64,000 nucleotides of DNA from Alcanivorax sp. 24 (GTDB lineage: Bacteria > Pseudomonadota > Gammaproteobacteria > Pseudomonadales > Alcanivoracaceae). Numbering within the stretch: position 1 is the first letter of the stretch; each line of letters starts with the position of its first letter. The notes beneath the pieces were generated by a model. It did no database searches. It was given only the letters and a program-made list of their open reading frames with translations, and was not told the DNA's origin. Positions 35,621 to 45,348 of this stretch are shown one piece after another. The DNA is taken from contig NZ_SNUA01000002.1 of the NCBI RefSeq assembly GCF_004360225.1, positions 186,001-250,000 of the forward strand, given 5' to 3'. A program made the position numbers and the translations under genes.

Positions 35621-36625
35621 TCAATAATCCTTGGACTGGAACGCGCTGGCGGCTCGATAACCGCCGGGGGAATGGCCGGTGGCGCGTTTGAAGGCGCGGC
35701 TGAAAGCGGCTTGGGAACCGTATCCGAGCCGCCGCGCGACATCCTCCACCGGCAGACGTTCACGAGCCAGCCATTGGCTGGCCAGGCGCATACGCAGCTC
35801 GGTAACGTAGCGCAGCGGTGTAATGCCGGTCACCGCCAGGAACCGTTCGGCGAATACCGATCGGGACACCCCCATCTCCCGTGCCATGGATTCCACCGTC
35901 CAGTGCCGTCCGGGTTCCCGATGCAGGGCGGCGATAACGCCGCCCAGGCGCGGGTCGCGCAATGCTTCCACCCAGCCAGTGGCATCGCCGCAGCCGCATT
36001 CCACCCAACTTCGTATGATGGCGGCGGCGACCACCTCCGCCAGCCGCGTGAGGATGCCGGCGAAGCCCGCTCGCTGCCCGCAGACTTCCTGCTCCATGGC
36101 TTCAAGGATGGGGAGCAGCTCCGGTTGCCGGCCCTCTTGGGGATCGACCCGCATGACCGCCGGCATCAGCGACACCAGCGGATGCAGGGAGCCCAGATCC
36201 AGTTCCATGCAGCCGCTGAAAATCAAAGTGTCCTGGCTACGGCAGGTGTCCGGGTCGCAGGACCGGACATCATCGACCGCGTCGCACAAGGCGGCGGTTT
36301 CGAAGTCGGTGATGTGACGGCACGGCAGCGCCGGTTCGGAAAGCAGGGCGTGGGGGCCGTCGCGGGGCATCAGTACGGCGGCACCCTGGTTCAGTTCACT
36401 CAAATCGCCTTCTTCGCCGCGCAAATAAGCCCGCCCCCGGGCCACGAAGTGGAAGTGAGCCCGTGGCGTGTCCCCCTCGCCCAAACGCACGCCGAAAGGC
36501 GGCGTCAGCCTCAGACGGTGGTAGCGCAGGCCTCGCAGCCGCATTCCCGCCAGCAATTCACTGATCAGATCAGCGCGGGCAGGGTGGGGCGGGTCAGGTT
36601 GAGATTCGGACGATTGATCAAACAT
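35621..36625 (-). CDS. AraC-family regulator with N-terminal cupin (Cupin_6)
   Basis: A 334-residue regulator. The N-terminal part is a cupin-like sensor (AHFHFVARGRAYLRGEEGDL); Cys residues cluster around CDAVDDVRSCDPDTCRS. The C-terminal two-HTH domain is clear: WTVESMAREMGVSRSVFAER, then LPVEDVARRLGYGSQAAFSR and AFKRATGHSPGGYR. Its start at 36625 faces the divergent MFS gene (85-base gap), its probable target. Confidence 0.92.
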   Translation of the reverse strand: MFDQSSESQPDPPHPARADLISELLAGMRLRGLRYHRLRLTPPFGVRLGEGDTPRAHFHFVARGRAYLRGEEGDLSELNQGAAVLMPRDGPHALLSEPALPCRHITDFETAALCDAVDDVRSCDPDTCRSQDTLIFSGCMELDLGSLHPLVSLMPAVMRVDPQEGRQPELLPILEAMEQEVCGQRAGFAGILTRLAEVVAAAIIRSWVECGCGDATGWVEALRDPRLGGVIAALHREPGRHWTVESMAREMGVSRSVFAERFLAVTGITPLRYVTELRMRLASQWLARERLPVEDVARRLGYGSQAAFSRAFKRATGHSPGGYRAASAFQSKDY

Positions 36626-36710
36626 AAGCGACTATATGGCATGGATCGTCTGATCTGTCCACTCTATTCTGGCGCCCTTCGTGATGCTATCCAACAGAGA
36701 AGGGAGACCC

Positions 36711-37913
36711 ATGAGCAAGTCTGATACCGCGCGGGAGAACACGAGTGCCCCGGTGACCGCCGCCTGGGGCGCGGTGATTTCCCTGACCCTGGGCGTGTTC
36801 GGGCTGGTCACCGCCGAGTTCCTGCCCGCCAGTCTGCTGACGCCGATGGCCGCGGACCTCTCGGTCAGCGAGGCTCTGGCCGGCCAGGCGGTATCCATCA
36901 CCGCGGTGCTGGCGATGGTGACTGGCCTGTTTATCGCTTCGGTGACCCGGCGAATCGATCGGCGCCATGTGTTGATCGGTTTTTCCGTGCTGCTGGTGGT
37001 GTCGAATCTGCTGGTGGCCTATGCGCCCAATCTGGTTGTGTTGCTACTGGGGCGGGTGTTTCTTGGTATCGGCATCGGCGGCTTCTGGGCCATGTCCGCG
37101 GCCACGGTAATGCGCCTGGTGCCGGAAGCGCTGGTACCACGGGCGCTGTCGCTGTTGTTCAGTGGCGTGTCGGCGGCCACCGTGTTCGCCGCGCCGCTGG
37201 GCAGCTACCTCGGTGATCTGATCGGCTGGCGGAATGTGTTTTTGCTGGCCACCTTGCTGGGAATCCTGGCGCTGGTGGTGCAGCTTGCCACGCTGCCACG
37301 CATGGCGCCCAATGGTCACACCCGTCTGCGTACCATGTTCGAGGTAATGATGCGGCCACGCATGGGCTTCGGCATGCTCGCTTCCTTGTTGGTGTTCACC
37401 GGCCACTTTGCTTTGTTCACCTATGTTCGTCCCTTCCTGGAAAACGTTACCGGGGTGGCGGTGTCCGGCATTTCCGCTATCTTGCTCGGTTTTGGCGTGG
37501 CCAATTTCATCGGCACTTTCCTGGGCGGCGCGCTGGTGGAACGTAACATGCGCCTGACGTTGGCGGTGATGCCGCTGGTGATGGGCGTGGCCGGCCTGAG
37601 TCTGGCCATGCTCACCGGTACGCCCGTCAGCGACGCTATTCTGGTGGCGTTATGGGGCATGGCTTTTGGCGCCGTCCCGGTGGCCTGGTCCACCTGGATC
37701 ACTCGTACCGTGCCTGATGAGGCGGAAAGCGGCGGTGGGCTGATGGTGGTGGCGATTCAGTTCGCCATCGCGTTGGGGGCCGCCGCCGGCGGCGCGGTGT
37801 TCAGCATCAGTGGCGCCAGCGGTGTGTTCGCCATAAGCGGTTTGGTATTGGTGTTCGCCGGGTTGCTGGTATCCGTGGGGCTGAGGACCGAACCGTTGCC
37901 GGCGAAAGCCTGA
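36711..37913 (+). CDS. MFS transporter (DHA1 family, YdhP/NepI-like)
   Basis: A 400-residue, 12-helix transporter from the ATG at 36711 (GGGAGACC ribosome site). It has the first-helix pattern GVFGLVTAEFLPASLLTPMA, the loop 2-3 motif RRIDRRHVLIG and the AFGAVPVAWSTWITRTVPDE segment seen in DHA1 sugar or purine-ribonucleoside efflux members. It is probably drug or metabolite export, controlled by the divergent AraC regulator. Confidence 0.92.
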   Translation: MSKSDTARENTSAPVTAAWGAVISLTLGVFGLVTAEFLPASLLTPMAADLSVSEALAGQAVSITAVLAMVTGLFIASVTRRIDRRHVLIGFSVLLVVSNLLVAYAPNLVVLLLGRVFLGIGIGGFWAMSAATVMRLVPEALVPRALSLLFSGVSAATVFAAPLGSYLGDLIGWRNVFLLATLLGILALVVQLATLPRMAPNGHTRLRTMFEVMMRPRMGFGMLASLLVFTGHFALFTYVRPFLENVTGVAVSGISAILLGFGVANFIGTFLGGALVERNMRLTLAVMPLVMGVAGLSLAMLTGTPVSDAILVALWGMAFGAVPVAWSTWITRTVPDEAESGGGLMVVAIQFAIALGAAAGGAVFSISGASGVFAISGLVLVFAGLLVSVGLRTEPLPAKA

Positions 37914-38158
37914 TTCTGGATCCCTTATGCGGGCCGTCCGGTGATCGGGTTGCTGGAACACCAGACATAAAAATTGCAGAGAATCTGGTCACGGACCAGG
38001 TGGGGAACATCGTCGATTCGGAACCATTTGCCGTGCGGGGCACTCCAGTGGAAAGGGGGTTCCGGCCACTATCGTGTAGGCAGACACCAGTGAAGCCGGT
38101 TTCTCCCCCTATTTCATACCAAGGCGTGGACACCAGGCGCCGCGTCGGAGGAAGGCGG

Positions 38159-38470
38159 ATGGATCAGGCGGCCAAGAAGAGGCTCAAAGCTGAGTTCAAA
38201 GCAAAACGGCGCGCGGCATTATGCGCTTCCTTGCCAATGCCATTGGCGCGATTGAAAGCGCTGTTCTCCTTTCTTGATCGTTTGGATGCCCCGCCTTGCG
38301 ACCATTCCCTGACCCAGACGCGGGTGTTCCTGCATCAACAGGGCCTGGCGCCGGAGCTTGTGGTGCCCTGGTTGAATGAACACGGTGGCTACTGTGATTG
38401 TGAGGTGCTGGCCAATGTCCACGATGAGGTGGGCGACCTGATCGGTTGGTATGTGGACGAGGAGAGGTGA
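38159..38470 (+). CDS. DUF2695 protein
   Basis: A 103-residue protein with the DUF2695 hallmarks: CDHSLTQTRVFLHQQGL and the Cys-rich WLNEHGGYCDCEVLANV near the C terminus. The ATG at 38159 has a GGAGGAAGG ribosome site; the frame is open upstream without homology. Function unknown, soluble, possibly metal-binding through Cys and His. Confidence 0.85.
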   Translation: MDQAAKKRLKAEFKAKRRAALCASLPMPLARLKALFSFLDRLDAPPCDHSLTQTRVFLHQQGLAPELVVPWLNEHGGYCDCEVLANVHDEVGDLIGWYVDEER

Positions 38471-38644
38471 GGAAGGGCATGCCTGGAAAATGTGCTTTTC
38501 ACTCGGGATCGATGGCGCTACCACACTGACGTTGTCCGATCGAGTGAACCTCTCCATCTCCCCGGCTGGCGGTTCGCCTGAATCAAAGGCGATCATGTTA
38601 GACTTTCGCTATCCTCAATATGTCAGCCGGAAATTCCTGTTCTG

Positions 38645-39304
38645 ATGAACTCCTCTGCTTCCCAACGTGAAACCCGTTATTTGCAAGGCCCCGCCGGGCG
38701 TCTTCGTCTGACCCTCGATCATCCCGCGAAGCCGCCTTGTGGCGTGGTGCTGGTGGGCCATCCGCAGCCGTTGCTGGGCGGCTCGCCCCGGCATCCGGTG
38801 CCGCATGCCCTGGCACGGGCCTTGCGCGATGCCGGCTGGCTGGTGGTGAGGCCGAGTTTTCGCGGTGTCGACGACTCCGAAGGGGAGCATGGTGCCGGCG
38901 ACGGCGAAGAGCAGGACACCCTGTTGATGATCGCGACCCTGCGCGAGGACTATCCGCGGCTCCCCCTGGCACTGGTGGGGTTTTCTTTCGGCGCTTACGT
39001 ATTTGCCCGTGCCGCCCGTGCCCTGGAAACGGAACGCCCGGTGGATGCTCTGGTATTGATGGGGCTTCCGGTGGGGCGGGTCCCGGACGGCCGCTATTAT
39101 CCGCCGCAGCCCATTCCCGGCTCGGCACTGTTGCTGCACGGCGAAAACGACGAACGGGCACCATTGACGGACCTGCTGCAATGGGTTCGCCCACGGCAGC
39201 GACCGGTGGTGGTGTTCGCCGGTACTGACCATTTCTTCAAGGGCTGTCTGCCCCGCGCCGCCGCGATGGTGGTCGGGCACCTTGGCGCGATTGCCGCCCG
39301 CTGA
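38645..39304 (+). CDS. Alpha/beta hydrolase
   Basis: A 219-residue hydrolase. The strand and oxyanion region are VVLVGHPQPLLGGSP, the nucleophile elbow is GFSFGA with Ser, an acid residue occurs in LHGENDERAPL, and the catalytic His lies in GTDHFFKG. The short cap-less form resembles dienelactone-hydrolase-like esterases (COG2945). Substrate unknown. Confidence 0.9.
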   Translation: MNSSASQRETRYLQGPAGRLRLTLDHPAKPPCGVVLVGHPQPLLGGSPRHPVPHALARALRDAGWLVVRPSFRGVDDSEGEHGAGDGEEQDTLLMIATLREDYPRLPLALVGFSFGAYVFARAARALETERPVDALVLMGLPVGRVPDGRYYPPQPIPGSALLLHGENDERAPLTDLLQWVRPRQRPVVVFAGTDHFFKGCLPRAAAMVVGHLGAIAAR

Positions 39305-39499
39305 TCCCGCCGATCCATCAAGGAACGTAAAAAGTAGCCGAAACCGCATACGGGTACACTCAGGATGGCCGCGGTCACGAGCATACTGGCGAGCCCGCCT
39401 GCCCGGACCGGTGGGTTGCGCCTCATACGCCATTCTTGTGATGGTGGTGGTGAGGTCGAACCGGCGATGAGCAACCGGAAGAAGAGGTAAAACCGGATT

Positions 39500-40276
39500 A
39501 TGATCGACGAGTCAGTGAGAGAAGAAATCATGCGCCGCATTCGCGACGCGGAGCAGGAAAATGGGGTCCGTGTGCTGTACGCGGTGGAATCCGGCAGCCG
39601 GGCCTGGGGGTTTGCCTCCCCCAACAGCGATTACGATGTGCGCTTTATTTATGTGCACCCTCACGACTGGTATCTCAGCGTGGACCTGGAAGACAAGCGT
39701 GATGTCATCGAATACGAGATCGTCGACGACATCGATATCAACGGTTGGGATTTACGCAAGGCACTGAAGCTGTTCTGGAAGTCCAATCCCTCCTTTGTTG
39801 AGTGGATGCAGTCCCCCATTGTTTATGTGGATGATCGTGCCTTTTCCGAAGGCGTCCGCTCGCTGATGCCGGGCATATACTCGGTGACCAAAGGCGTGCA
39901 CCACTATCACGGCATGGCCAAGACCAACTACAAAGGGTATCTGAAAGCCCAGTTGGTGCCGTTGAAAAAGTACTTTTACGTACTCAGGCCGCTCCTGGCG
40001 ATCCGCTGGCTTGAAACCCATGGAGAACCCGCGCCCATCGAGTTCGAGCGCCTGCGTGAAACCCTCGCGGATGCCCCGGGGGTAAACGATGAAATCAGCA
40101 AGTTACTGGAACGCAAGAAGCGCAGTCAGGAAAAGGAATTCGTGCCGGCGATTCCGACCTTGAACCGGTTTATCGAAAAAGAATTGTCACGTTTGGCCAG
40201 TTATCAGGAAGACCCCGCCGAGCGCACCGAGGATCTGACCGCCTTGAGCCAGTTCTTTCGTTCGTTTCTGAAGTAG
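39500..40276 (+). CDS. Nucleotidyltransferase-domain protein (RlaP-like, PF10127)
   Basis: A 258-residue protein with a polymerase-beta-type nucleotidyltransferase start: ESGSRAWGFASPNSDYDVRF, i.e. GSRxxG and the SDYDVR pair of metal-binding Asp. The helical region ends with LSQFFRSFLK. RlaP relatives act on RNA or nucleotides, often near RNA-repair genes, but none is adjacent. Exact reaction unknown. The ATG at 39500 has a GAAGAGG ribosome site. Confidence 0.88.
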   Translation: MIDESVREEIMRRIRDAEQENGVRVLYAVESGSRAWGFASPNSDYDVRFIYVHPHDWYLSVDLEDKRDVIEYEIVDDIDINGWDLRKALKLFWKSNPSFVEWMQSPIVYVDDRAFSEGVRSLMPGIYSVTKGVHHYHGMAKTNYKGYLKAQLVPLKKYFYVLRPLLAIRWLETHGEPAPIEFERLRETLADAPGVNDEISKLLERKKRSQEKEFVPAIPTLNRFIEKELSRLASYQEDPAERTEDLTALSQFFRSFLK

Positions 40277-40379
40277 AGAACCAGCATTATTGCATCGTCA
40301 ATTGCGGCAATTCTGTTAATGTGAAACCCCCGTTGAACTGAAAGCGCGGAAGGTGGAAGCTTCCGCGAGGAGTAAAGTA

Positions 40380-41009
40380 ATGACGATTCTGGTGGTCGGC
40401 GCCAACGGGCAGATTGGACGACAGTTCTGCCAATTGGCGAAAGACGCGGCGGTCCCGTTCCAGGCGATGGTGCGGAGCACGGAACAACAAGCCTGGTTCC
40501 GGGACCGGGGCATGGACACGGTGCTGGCGGATCTGGAAGGGGCTCTTGATCATGCTTTCGATGGCTGCGACCAAGTGTTGTTCACCGCCGGTTCTGGTCC
40601 GCATACCGGGCCGGACAAGACACTGTTGATTGATCTGCACGGCGCCATGCGGGTGGCGGATCTGGCCAAAAGCGAGGGGCTGTCCCGCTATGTCATGGTG
40701 AGCGCCCTGCGTGCCGACGATCCGTTGCGGGCACCGGAGAAGTTGCGTCCTTACATGGCGGCGAAAAAGGCGGCGGACGATTACCTCAAGAACCGGGGCG
40801 TACCCTACATTATTCTCAAGCCGGGACGCCTCACTGATGACGCGGCCACCGGCAGGGTGGCGACCAGCGTGGAGGAGTCGGGTGACAACAGTGTTTCCCG
40901 CGCCAACGTGGCCGCTACCTTGCTGTATCTGTTACGGACCCCTTCCCTGGTGAACCGGGAATTCGGACTGTTGGACGGGACCAGGACGCCGGAGGAGGCT
41001 CTGGTGTAA
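40380..41009 (+). CDS. NAD(P)-binding SDR-like protein (atypical)
   Basis: A 209-residue protein with an N-terminal Rossmann fold, ILVVGANGQIGRQF, and the NAD(P)-dependent epimerase-like segments YVMVSALRADDPL and YMAAKKAADDYLKNRGVPYI. It fits the atypical SDR group (NmrA/HTATIP2-like) that may bind NADPH without strong catalysis. GAGGAG precedes the ATG at 40380. The next gene begins 23 bases later, so a LysE-GST cluster may be co-transcribed. Confidence 0.9.
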   Translation: MTILVVGANGQIGRQFCQLAKDAAVPFQAMVRSTEQQAWFRDRGMDTVLADLEGALDHAFDGCDQVLFTAGSGPHTGPDKTLLIDLHGAMRVADLAKSEGLSRYVMVSALRADDPLRAPEKLRPYMAAKKAADDYLKNRGVPYIILKPGRLTDDAATGRVATSVEESGDNSVSRANVAATLLYLLRTPSLVNREFGLLDGTRTPEEALV

Positions 41010-41032
41010 AAGGCGCGACCGGAGACTGAAAC

Positions 41033-41665
41033 GTGGTACCACTGCAGGATCTGATTATTTTCGCTGGCGCGGCGTTGCTGATGGTGGTGACACCGGGCCC
41101 CAACATGATCTATTTGGTCTCCCGCTCGATTTGTCAGGGGCGGCGGGCCGGCGTGATTTCCCTGTTGGGGGTGATCGCCGGCTTTCTGGTGCATATGTTG
41201 GCGGCGGCGCTGGGGCTGACCGCCTTGTTTCTGGCGGTGCCGTTGGCTTATGAGCTGTTGAAGTGGGCCGGCGCCGCTTATTTACTGTGGCTGGCCTGGC
41301 AGGCGGTGAGGCCCGGTGCCCGCTCGCCGTTTGAGCCTCGTGATCTGCCGGCGGATTCCGATGGCAGGCTGTTCCTCATGGGGTTTCTGACTAATGTGCT
41401 GAACCCGAAGATAGCGGTCTTTTATTTGTCCATTTTCCCCCAGTTCATAGCCGTGGGGCACGGCTCGGTGTTTCTGCAAAGTATCGCGCTGGGGCTGACG
41501 CAGATTCTGGTCAGTTTTTCCGTTAACCTTGCCATCGCGCTGTCCGCCGCCGGTATTTCCGGCTGGTTTGCCCGCAACCCGCCGTGGCTGGCGCTGCAAC
41601 GCTATCTGATGGGTGGTGTGCTGGCGGGTCTGGCGATCCGGCTGTCACTGGAAGAACGTAAATAA
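41033..41665 (+). CDS. LysE-family exporter
   Basis: A 210-residue protein with about six hydrophobic helices; the LysE/RhtB signature is VTPGPNMIYLVSRSICQGRR near the N terminus, with FLTNVLNPKIAVFYLSIFPQ in the middle. These export amino acids or related solutes. The start is GTG at 41033. It lies between a Rossmann protein gene and a GST gene; 22 bases separate it from the GST gene. Confidence 0.92.
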   Translation: MVPLQDLIIFAGAALLMVVTPGPNMIYLVSRSICQGRRAGVISLLGVIAGFLVHMLAAALGLTALFLAVPLAYELLKWAGAAYLLWLAWQAVRPGARSPFEPRDLPADSDGRLFLMGFLTNVLNPKIAVFYLSIFPQFIAVGHGSVFLQSIALGLTQILVSFSVNLAIALSAAGISGWFARNPPWLALQRYLMGGVLAGLAIRLSLEERK

Positions 41666-41687
41666 CGGGAAGGGTAAAGAGGACGCC

Positions 41688-42305
41688 ATGATTCTGTACG
41701 ATGACCCGATATCCGGCAACGGTTACAAGATTCGTCTGCTGTTGGCGTTACTGGGGATTCCCTACCAATACGTGCCCGTGGACATCCTGCGCGGCGAATC
41801 CCGTACCGCGGAGTTCCTGGCGAAAAACCCCAACGGACGCATTCCGGTGTTGCAGTTGGATGATGGTACTTTCCTGCCGGAGTCCAACGCGGTGTTGTTT
41901 TATCTTTCGCAGGGCACGGCCTATTGGCCTGGGGACAAAGTGGAGCAGGCGCAAGTGATGCAATGGCTGTTCTTCGAGCAGTACAGCCATGAACCGAACA
42001 TCGCCACCGCCCGCTTCTGGCTGGCGATCAAGGGGTTTGACGACACGCCGTTCAATCGCGAGCTGCTGGAACAGAGACACAAAGCGGGTAATGAGGCGTT
42101 GGCGGTGATGGACCAGCATTTGAGCACTCGCACGTTCATGGTTGGCGAACGCTACTCGATCGCCGACATCGCCCTCTATGCCTACACGCACGAAGCCCAC
42201 GAGGGTGGCTTCGATCTGTTCCTGTATCCGCATGTACAGGCCTGGCTGGATCGGGTAAGCGGGCAACCGGGGCACGTGACCACCGAGTGGATCCCAAGCG
42301 CGTAG
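41688..42305 (+). CDS. Glutathione S-transferase
   Basis: A 205-residue cytosolic-type GST. The thioredoxin-like domain shows GNGYKIRLLLALLGIPYQYV, the cis-Pro NPNGRIPVLQL and the glutathione-binding PESNAV; the helical domain shows RTFMVGERYSIADIALYAYT, the conserved N-capping box with Asp. It conjugates or reduces electrophiles with glutathione. GAAGGG precedes the start. A REP element pair lies just downstream. Confidence 0.92.
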   Translation: MILYDDPISGNGYKIRLLLALLGIPYQYVPVDILRGESRTAEFLAKNPNGRIPVLQLDDGTFLPESNAVLFYLSQGTAYWPGDKVEQAQVMQWLFFEQYSHEPNIATARFWLAIKGFDDTPFNRELLEQRHKAGNEALAVMDQHLSTRTFMVGERYSIADIALYAYTHEAHEGGFDLFLYPHVQAWLDRVSGQPGHVTTEWIPSA

Positions 42306-42325
42306 GATAGGGCGAAGCGCACGGT

Positions 42326-42395
42326 ATTCGCTGGCAAGCCAGCTTCCCACAACGGCTCCGTAACGCCCACTGTGGAAAGCTGCCTTGGCAGCGAT
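42326..42395. repeat. REP-type palindromic pair (REPIN)
   Basis: The left element (42326-42351) begins ATTCGCTGGCAAGCCAGC and the right element (42371-42395) is the inverted form, ending GCTGCCTTGGCAGCGAT. Each has its own GC-rich dyad and a CCCACA or TGTGG end, with about 19 bases between. The consensus ATTCGCTG.CAAG.CAGCTT.CCACA recurs as a single copy at 62666-62692. It lies in the gap between convergent GST and DUF427 genes, typical for REPs. Confidence 0.8.
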
Positions 42396-42481
42396 AGCGA
42401 TCGGCATGTAAGCGTGCCAGTGCGTTGCGTGTAGATGGACGGTTGCACAACCGCTGATGGTGGATAATGTGGGCGTAAACC

Positions 42482-42859
42482 TCAGGCTTCGGGTAGAACC
42501 CGGATGTCTTCCACCCGCTCTGGATAGAACGCCAGATATTCCTTGATTCGCGCTACCGCCGGGAAAGGCTTCGGATAACTCCATACGGCGTTCTCACCGT
42601 GCTCTCCGGGCAGGCTGAAGTAACTCGCTTCGCCTTTGTACGGGCAGTAGGTTTTCAGTGGCGTCGGTGTCAGTAATGACAGGTCGGTATCGGCGCGGGG
42701 AATATAGTATACGTCAGGCAGATCGGCTTCGCTCACTGTCAGCGTCGCGCGGCTGTCGGCGACGATGGCGCCATCGGCGATCACCACCACTCGCCCCGGT
42801 GTGGGGTGGATGTGAATCGGATGATCGGGACCGGGTTGTTTGATCGGGCGGTCGCTCAT
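42482..42859 (-). CDS. DUF427-family protein
   Basis: A 125-residue protein from the ATG at 42859. The DUF427 features are VVVIADGAIVADSRATLTVS, DVYYIPRADTDLSLLTPTPL, TYCPYKGEASYFSL and a C-terminal AVWSYPKPFPAVARIKEYLA. The Cys-Pro-Tyr-Lys-Gly centre is nearly invariant in the family. Function unknown. The frame extends upstream without homology. Confidence 0.9.
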   Translation of the reverse strand: MSDRPIKQPGPDHPIHIHPTPGRVVVIADGAIVADSRATLTVSEADLPDVYYIPRADTDLSLLTPTPLKTYCPYKGEASYFSLPGEHGENAVWSYPKPFPAVARIKEYLAFYPERVEDIRVLPEA

Positions 42860-42884
42860 GAGGATGACTCCCGCGGATGAAGGG

Positions 42885-43265
42885 TCAGTGGGTGGTTTCG
42901 CCGGCCCCGCCGCGAGCACTCTCGCTGACGGGTTCGCGTGACAGAATGCCTTCCGCGTCCAGGGAGGCGATGGCCACCCGGGTGTCGGAGGGAATGTCAC
43001 CGCTCAACTGCAGGGCCAGGTAGCGCATGGCGCAGACCCGCAGAAAGGACGTGAAATTTCCCAGATCATGGCCGGCGTCGATGGACTCATGATAGAGCCG
43101 GGTGATCATCTGTGGCAGGTTCATGCCGTCCCGCTCGGCCACTTCCTCAAGCACACGCCAGAACGCGTTCTCAATGCGCACGCTGGTGACCATGCCGTCG
43201 ATGCGGAGGGAGTGGGTACGGCTGACCCAGAGTTGCGGGTCGGCGTTGATGAACAGCTTGCACAT
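42885..43265 (-). CDS. Ribbon-helix-helix domain protein
   Basis: A 126-residue protein beginning MCKLFINADPQLWVSRTHSL, then RIDGMVTSVRIENAFWRVLE, the start of a ribbon-helix-helix (RHH_4, PF13467) module, and LPQMITRLYHESIDAGHDLG with NFTSFLRVCAMRYLA. It is probably a small DNA-binding protein. It is upstream of DUF427 and downstream of the DJ-1 gene in one leftward row, so co-transcription is possible. Confidence 0.88.
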   Translation of the reverse strand: MCKLFINADPQLWVSRTHSLRIDGMVTSVRIENAFWRVLEEVAERDGMNLPQMITRLYHESIDAGHDLGNFTSFLRVCAMRYLALQLSGDIPSDTRVAIASLDAEGILSREPVSESARGGAGETTH

Positions 43266-43326
43266 GTGAGGTCCCTCGGGCGCCCCCGAACCCGCTGTAT
43301 GGGTGGGGACGCCCGCACCGGCCCGA

Positions 43327-43896
43327 CTATTGATCGAGCAGCTTGAAGAACTGCGCCAGCCAGGCCGGGTGGGCCGGCCAGGCCGGTGCTGTCACCAGAT
43401 TACCATCGGTCACCGCGTCGTCAACGTCGATGCCGGCATAGGTCCCCCCGGCCAATTCCACCTCGGGCTGACAAGCCGGGTAGGCGGAGCAGGTGCGCCC
43501 TTCCAGCACCCCGGCGGCGGCGAGTAATTGCGCGCCATGGCAGATGGCCGCCACCGGTTTCTTGGTGTCAAAAAAGTGCCGTACCAGATTTTGCACTTCG
43601 GCGTTCAGGCGCAGGTATTCCGGCGCCCGGCCACCGGGCACCACCAGGGCGTCGTAGCGGGTGGGATCGATGCCGTCGAAGTCGGCGTTCAGGGCAAAGC
43701 GATGCCCCGGCTTTTCTGTGTAAGTCTGGTCCCCTTCGAAATCGTGGATGGCGGTCGCCACGGTGTCGCCGGCCTTCTTGTCCGGGCACACCGCATGGAC
43801 GGTATGTCCGACGGCCCGCAGCGCCTGGAACGGCACCATGGTTTCGTAGTCCTCGGTGAAGTCACCGGTAATCATCAGAATGGTCTTGGCGCCCAT
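43327..43896 (-). CDS. DJ-1/PfpI-family protein
   Basis: A 189-residue single-domain class I glutamine amidotransferase-like protein. The nucleophile elbow [15 protein letters not shown] carries the reactive Cys, with [11 protein letters not shown] before it and [15 protein letters not shown] after it. Members are proteases, glyoxalases or chaperones; the specific one is unknown. A 60-base gap separates it from the ribbon-helix-helix gene. Confidence 0.92.
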   Translation of the reverse strand: MGAKTILMITGDFTEDYETMVPFQALRAVGHTVHAVCPDKKAGDTVATAIHDFEGDQTYTEKPGHRFALNADFDGIDPTRYDALVVPGGRAPEYLRLNAEVQNLVRHFFDTKKPVAAICHGAQLLAAAGVLEGRTCSAYPACQPEVELAGGTYAGIDVDDAVTDGNLVTAPAWPAHPAWLAQFFKLLDQ

Positions 43897-43983
43897 GTCG
43901 GCCTCCCGCTGTTGTTGGTATGGACTCGGGAAACGTTAGCAGGGGGCGGTGACATAGAGGTATTACACCGATACTACGTATGA

Positions 43984-45126
43984 TCAGGGCTGTTCAAGAA
44001 GCTGTTGCAGTTGGCGGTGAAAGCGCGGGGCGCTGTATTCGAAGGTGCCGAAGGTCAGCGCCTCATTGGCGCCGCTGGCGAGCCCGCTCTGGATCGACTC
44101 GGCCAGGTCGTAGTCCTCCGCCAGGGTGCGGCGGTACAGATCCACGTTGGCCTGCCAGTAGTTCCGTGCCTTGTCACTGTCCGGCCCTTGCGGCAGAAGC
44201 GTGGTCTCATGAACCCGGGTCAGGCCGGGAGCGAGAGGTTCGAGAGTGCTGAACTGGGTATGGTCCGGCTGCACCAGGAAGGTGGTATTGGGAAAGAAAT
44301 AGTAGATGATGTTGCCATGGTCCCGTGGTTGGAACCGGTCGCGGGATGGTGGCGAGGCTGGATCGAAATTGGCTTTGAGCAGGAACAGGCGACGATTCAG
44401 ATCGAACTCGTCGATGATCTGAAGATTGTCGGTAAACATGTGGGCGATGGTATTGCGATGGGCGATTTTGAAGTGATAGGCCTCGAAGGAGCCGTCCACC
44501 AGCAATTTCCAGTTTGCTTTCACCAGGTAGGAACGGGAGGCAAAGCCCTGGGGATTTGTCAGGTCCAGGGCTTCCAGTTCCGTCATTAAGGGATCGAGGT
44601 ACGGATCGATATCCTGGTCGGCGCGGTCCGGATCCAGAATCAACCAGATCATGCCGGCGCGCTCACTTACCGCCAACTGGCGTAACCCTGAGCGTGACCG
44701 GTCCAGGCAAGGAAAGCCGAAGTCCCGTGGCAGTCCTTTGAGGTCGCCGTCCGGTTTATAAGTCCAGGCGTGATAAGGGCAAACGAAAGCCCGCGCACCC
44801 TGACCGCGCCCGGCGGGCGCCACGCGCGCGCCACGATGGCGGCAAACGTTTAGGAAGGCCCGCACCGTACCGTCGGGTTGGCGCACCAGCAACAACGGGG
44901 TGTCATGGCAATCCAGGGACAACCAGTCACCAGCCGCCGCCAGCTCGGATGCGGGCGCCACCGGAATCGGGCGGCGCAGCAACAGGTTCCTCTCCTGTTC
45001 GAAATGGTGCTCGGAAAGATAACGCGAAACCGGGACCGAACTGGCCTGCTCATCGCCTTCGGGACGCTCTCCGGTCAGGGCGGTGAGCGCGCGGTCATAC
45101 AGGTCGCACCGGGTACTTTGTTTCAT
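43984..45126 (-). CDS. Rieske non-heme iron oxygenase, alpha subunit
   Basis: A 380-residue oxygenase. The [2Fe-2S] Rieske site is CRHRGARVAP and CPYHAWTYKPDG (Cys-x-His and Cys-x2-His). The mononuclear iron site is in the C-terminal half (VDGSFEAYHFKIAHRN, a D-x..H-x4-H pattern). It hydroxylates aromatic or quaternary-ammonium substrates with electrons from a reductase not encoded nearby. The ATG at 45126 is chosen; the frame is open upstream. Substrate unknown. Confidence 0.93.
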   Translation of the reverse strand: MKQSTRCDLYDRALTALTGERPEGDEQASSVPVSRYLSEHHFEQERNLLLRRPIPVAPASELAAAGDWLSLDCHDTPLLLVRQPDGTVRAFLNVCRHRGARVAPAGRGQGARAFVCPYHAWTYKPDGDLKGLPRDFGFPCLDRSRSGLRQLAVSERAGMIWLILDPDRADQDIDPYLDPLMTELEALDLTNPQGFASRSYLVKANWKLLVDGSFEAYHFKIAHRNTIAHMFTDNLQIIDEFDLNRRLFLLKANFDPASPPSRDRFQPRDHGNIIYYFFPNTTFLVQPDHTQFSTLEPLAPGLTRVHETTLLPQGPDSDKARNYWQANVDLYRRTLAEDYDLAESIQSGLASGANEALTFGTFEYSAPRFHRQLQQLLEQP

Positions 45127-45348
45127 GATTATTCTTGTGGTGAATTTTCTGGTAACAATTTGACTGAGAATGCCGTAGCCCCCTCGCGGAGTCAATCATT
45201 CCCATGAACCCGGTCACAGCCCTGCCTTGAGTACCCGGTGATACTTGAAACGGGCCGGCAAATTGTTGGGGAGCCGCCCCGTTACCTGTGAACAGACTCC
45301 AAGGAAATCCATACACAGCGATCCATACTCAAAAAGGAGTACTTCGAT

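Noticed and set aside
39305-39428. Small leftward frame with one membrane segment after the alpha/beta hydrolase gene
   Set aside because: It has a plausible hydrophobic helix but no ribosome site and runs antisense into the hydrolase gene; not enough to call a gene.
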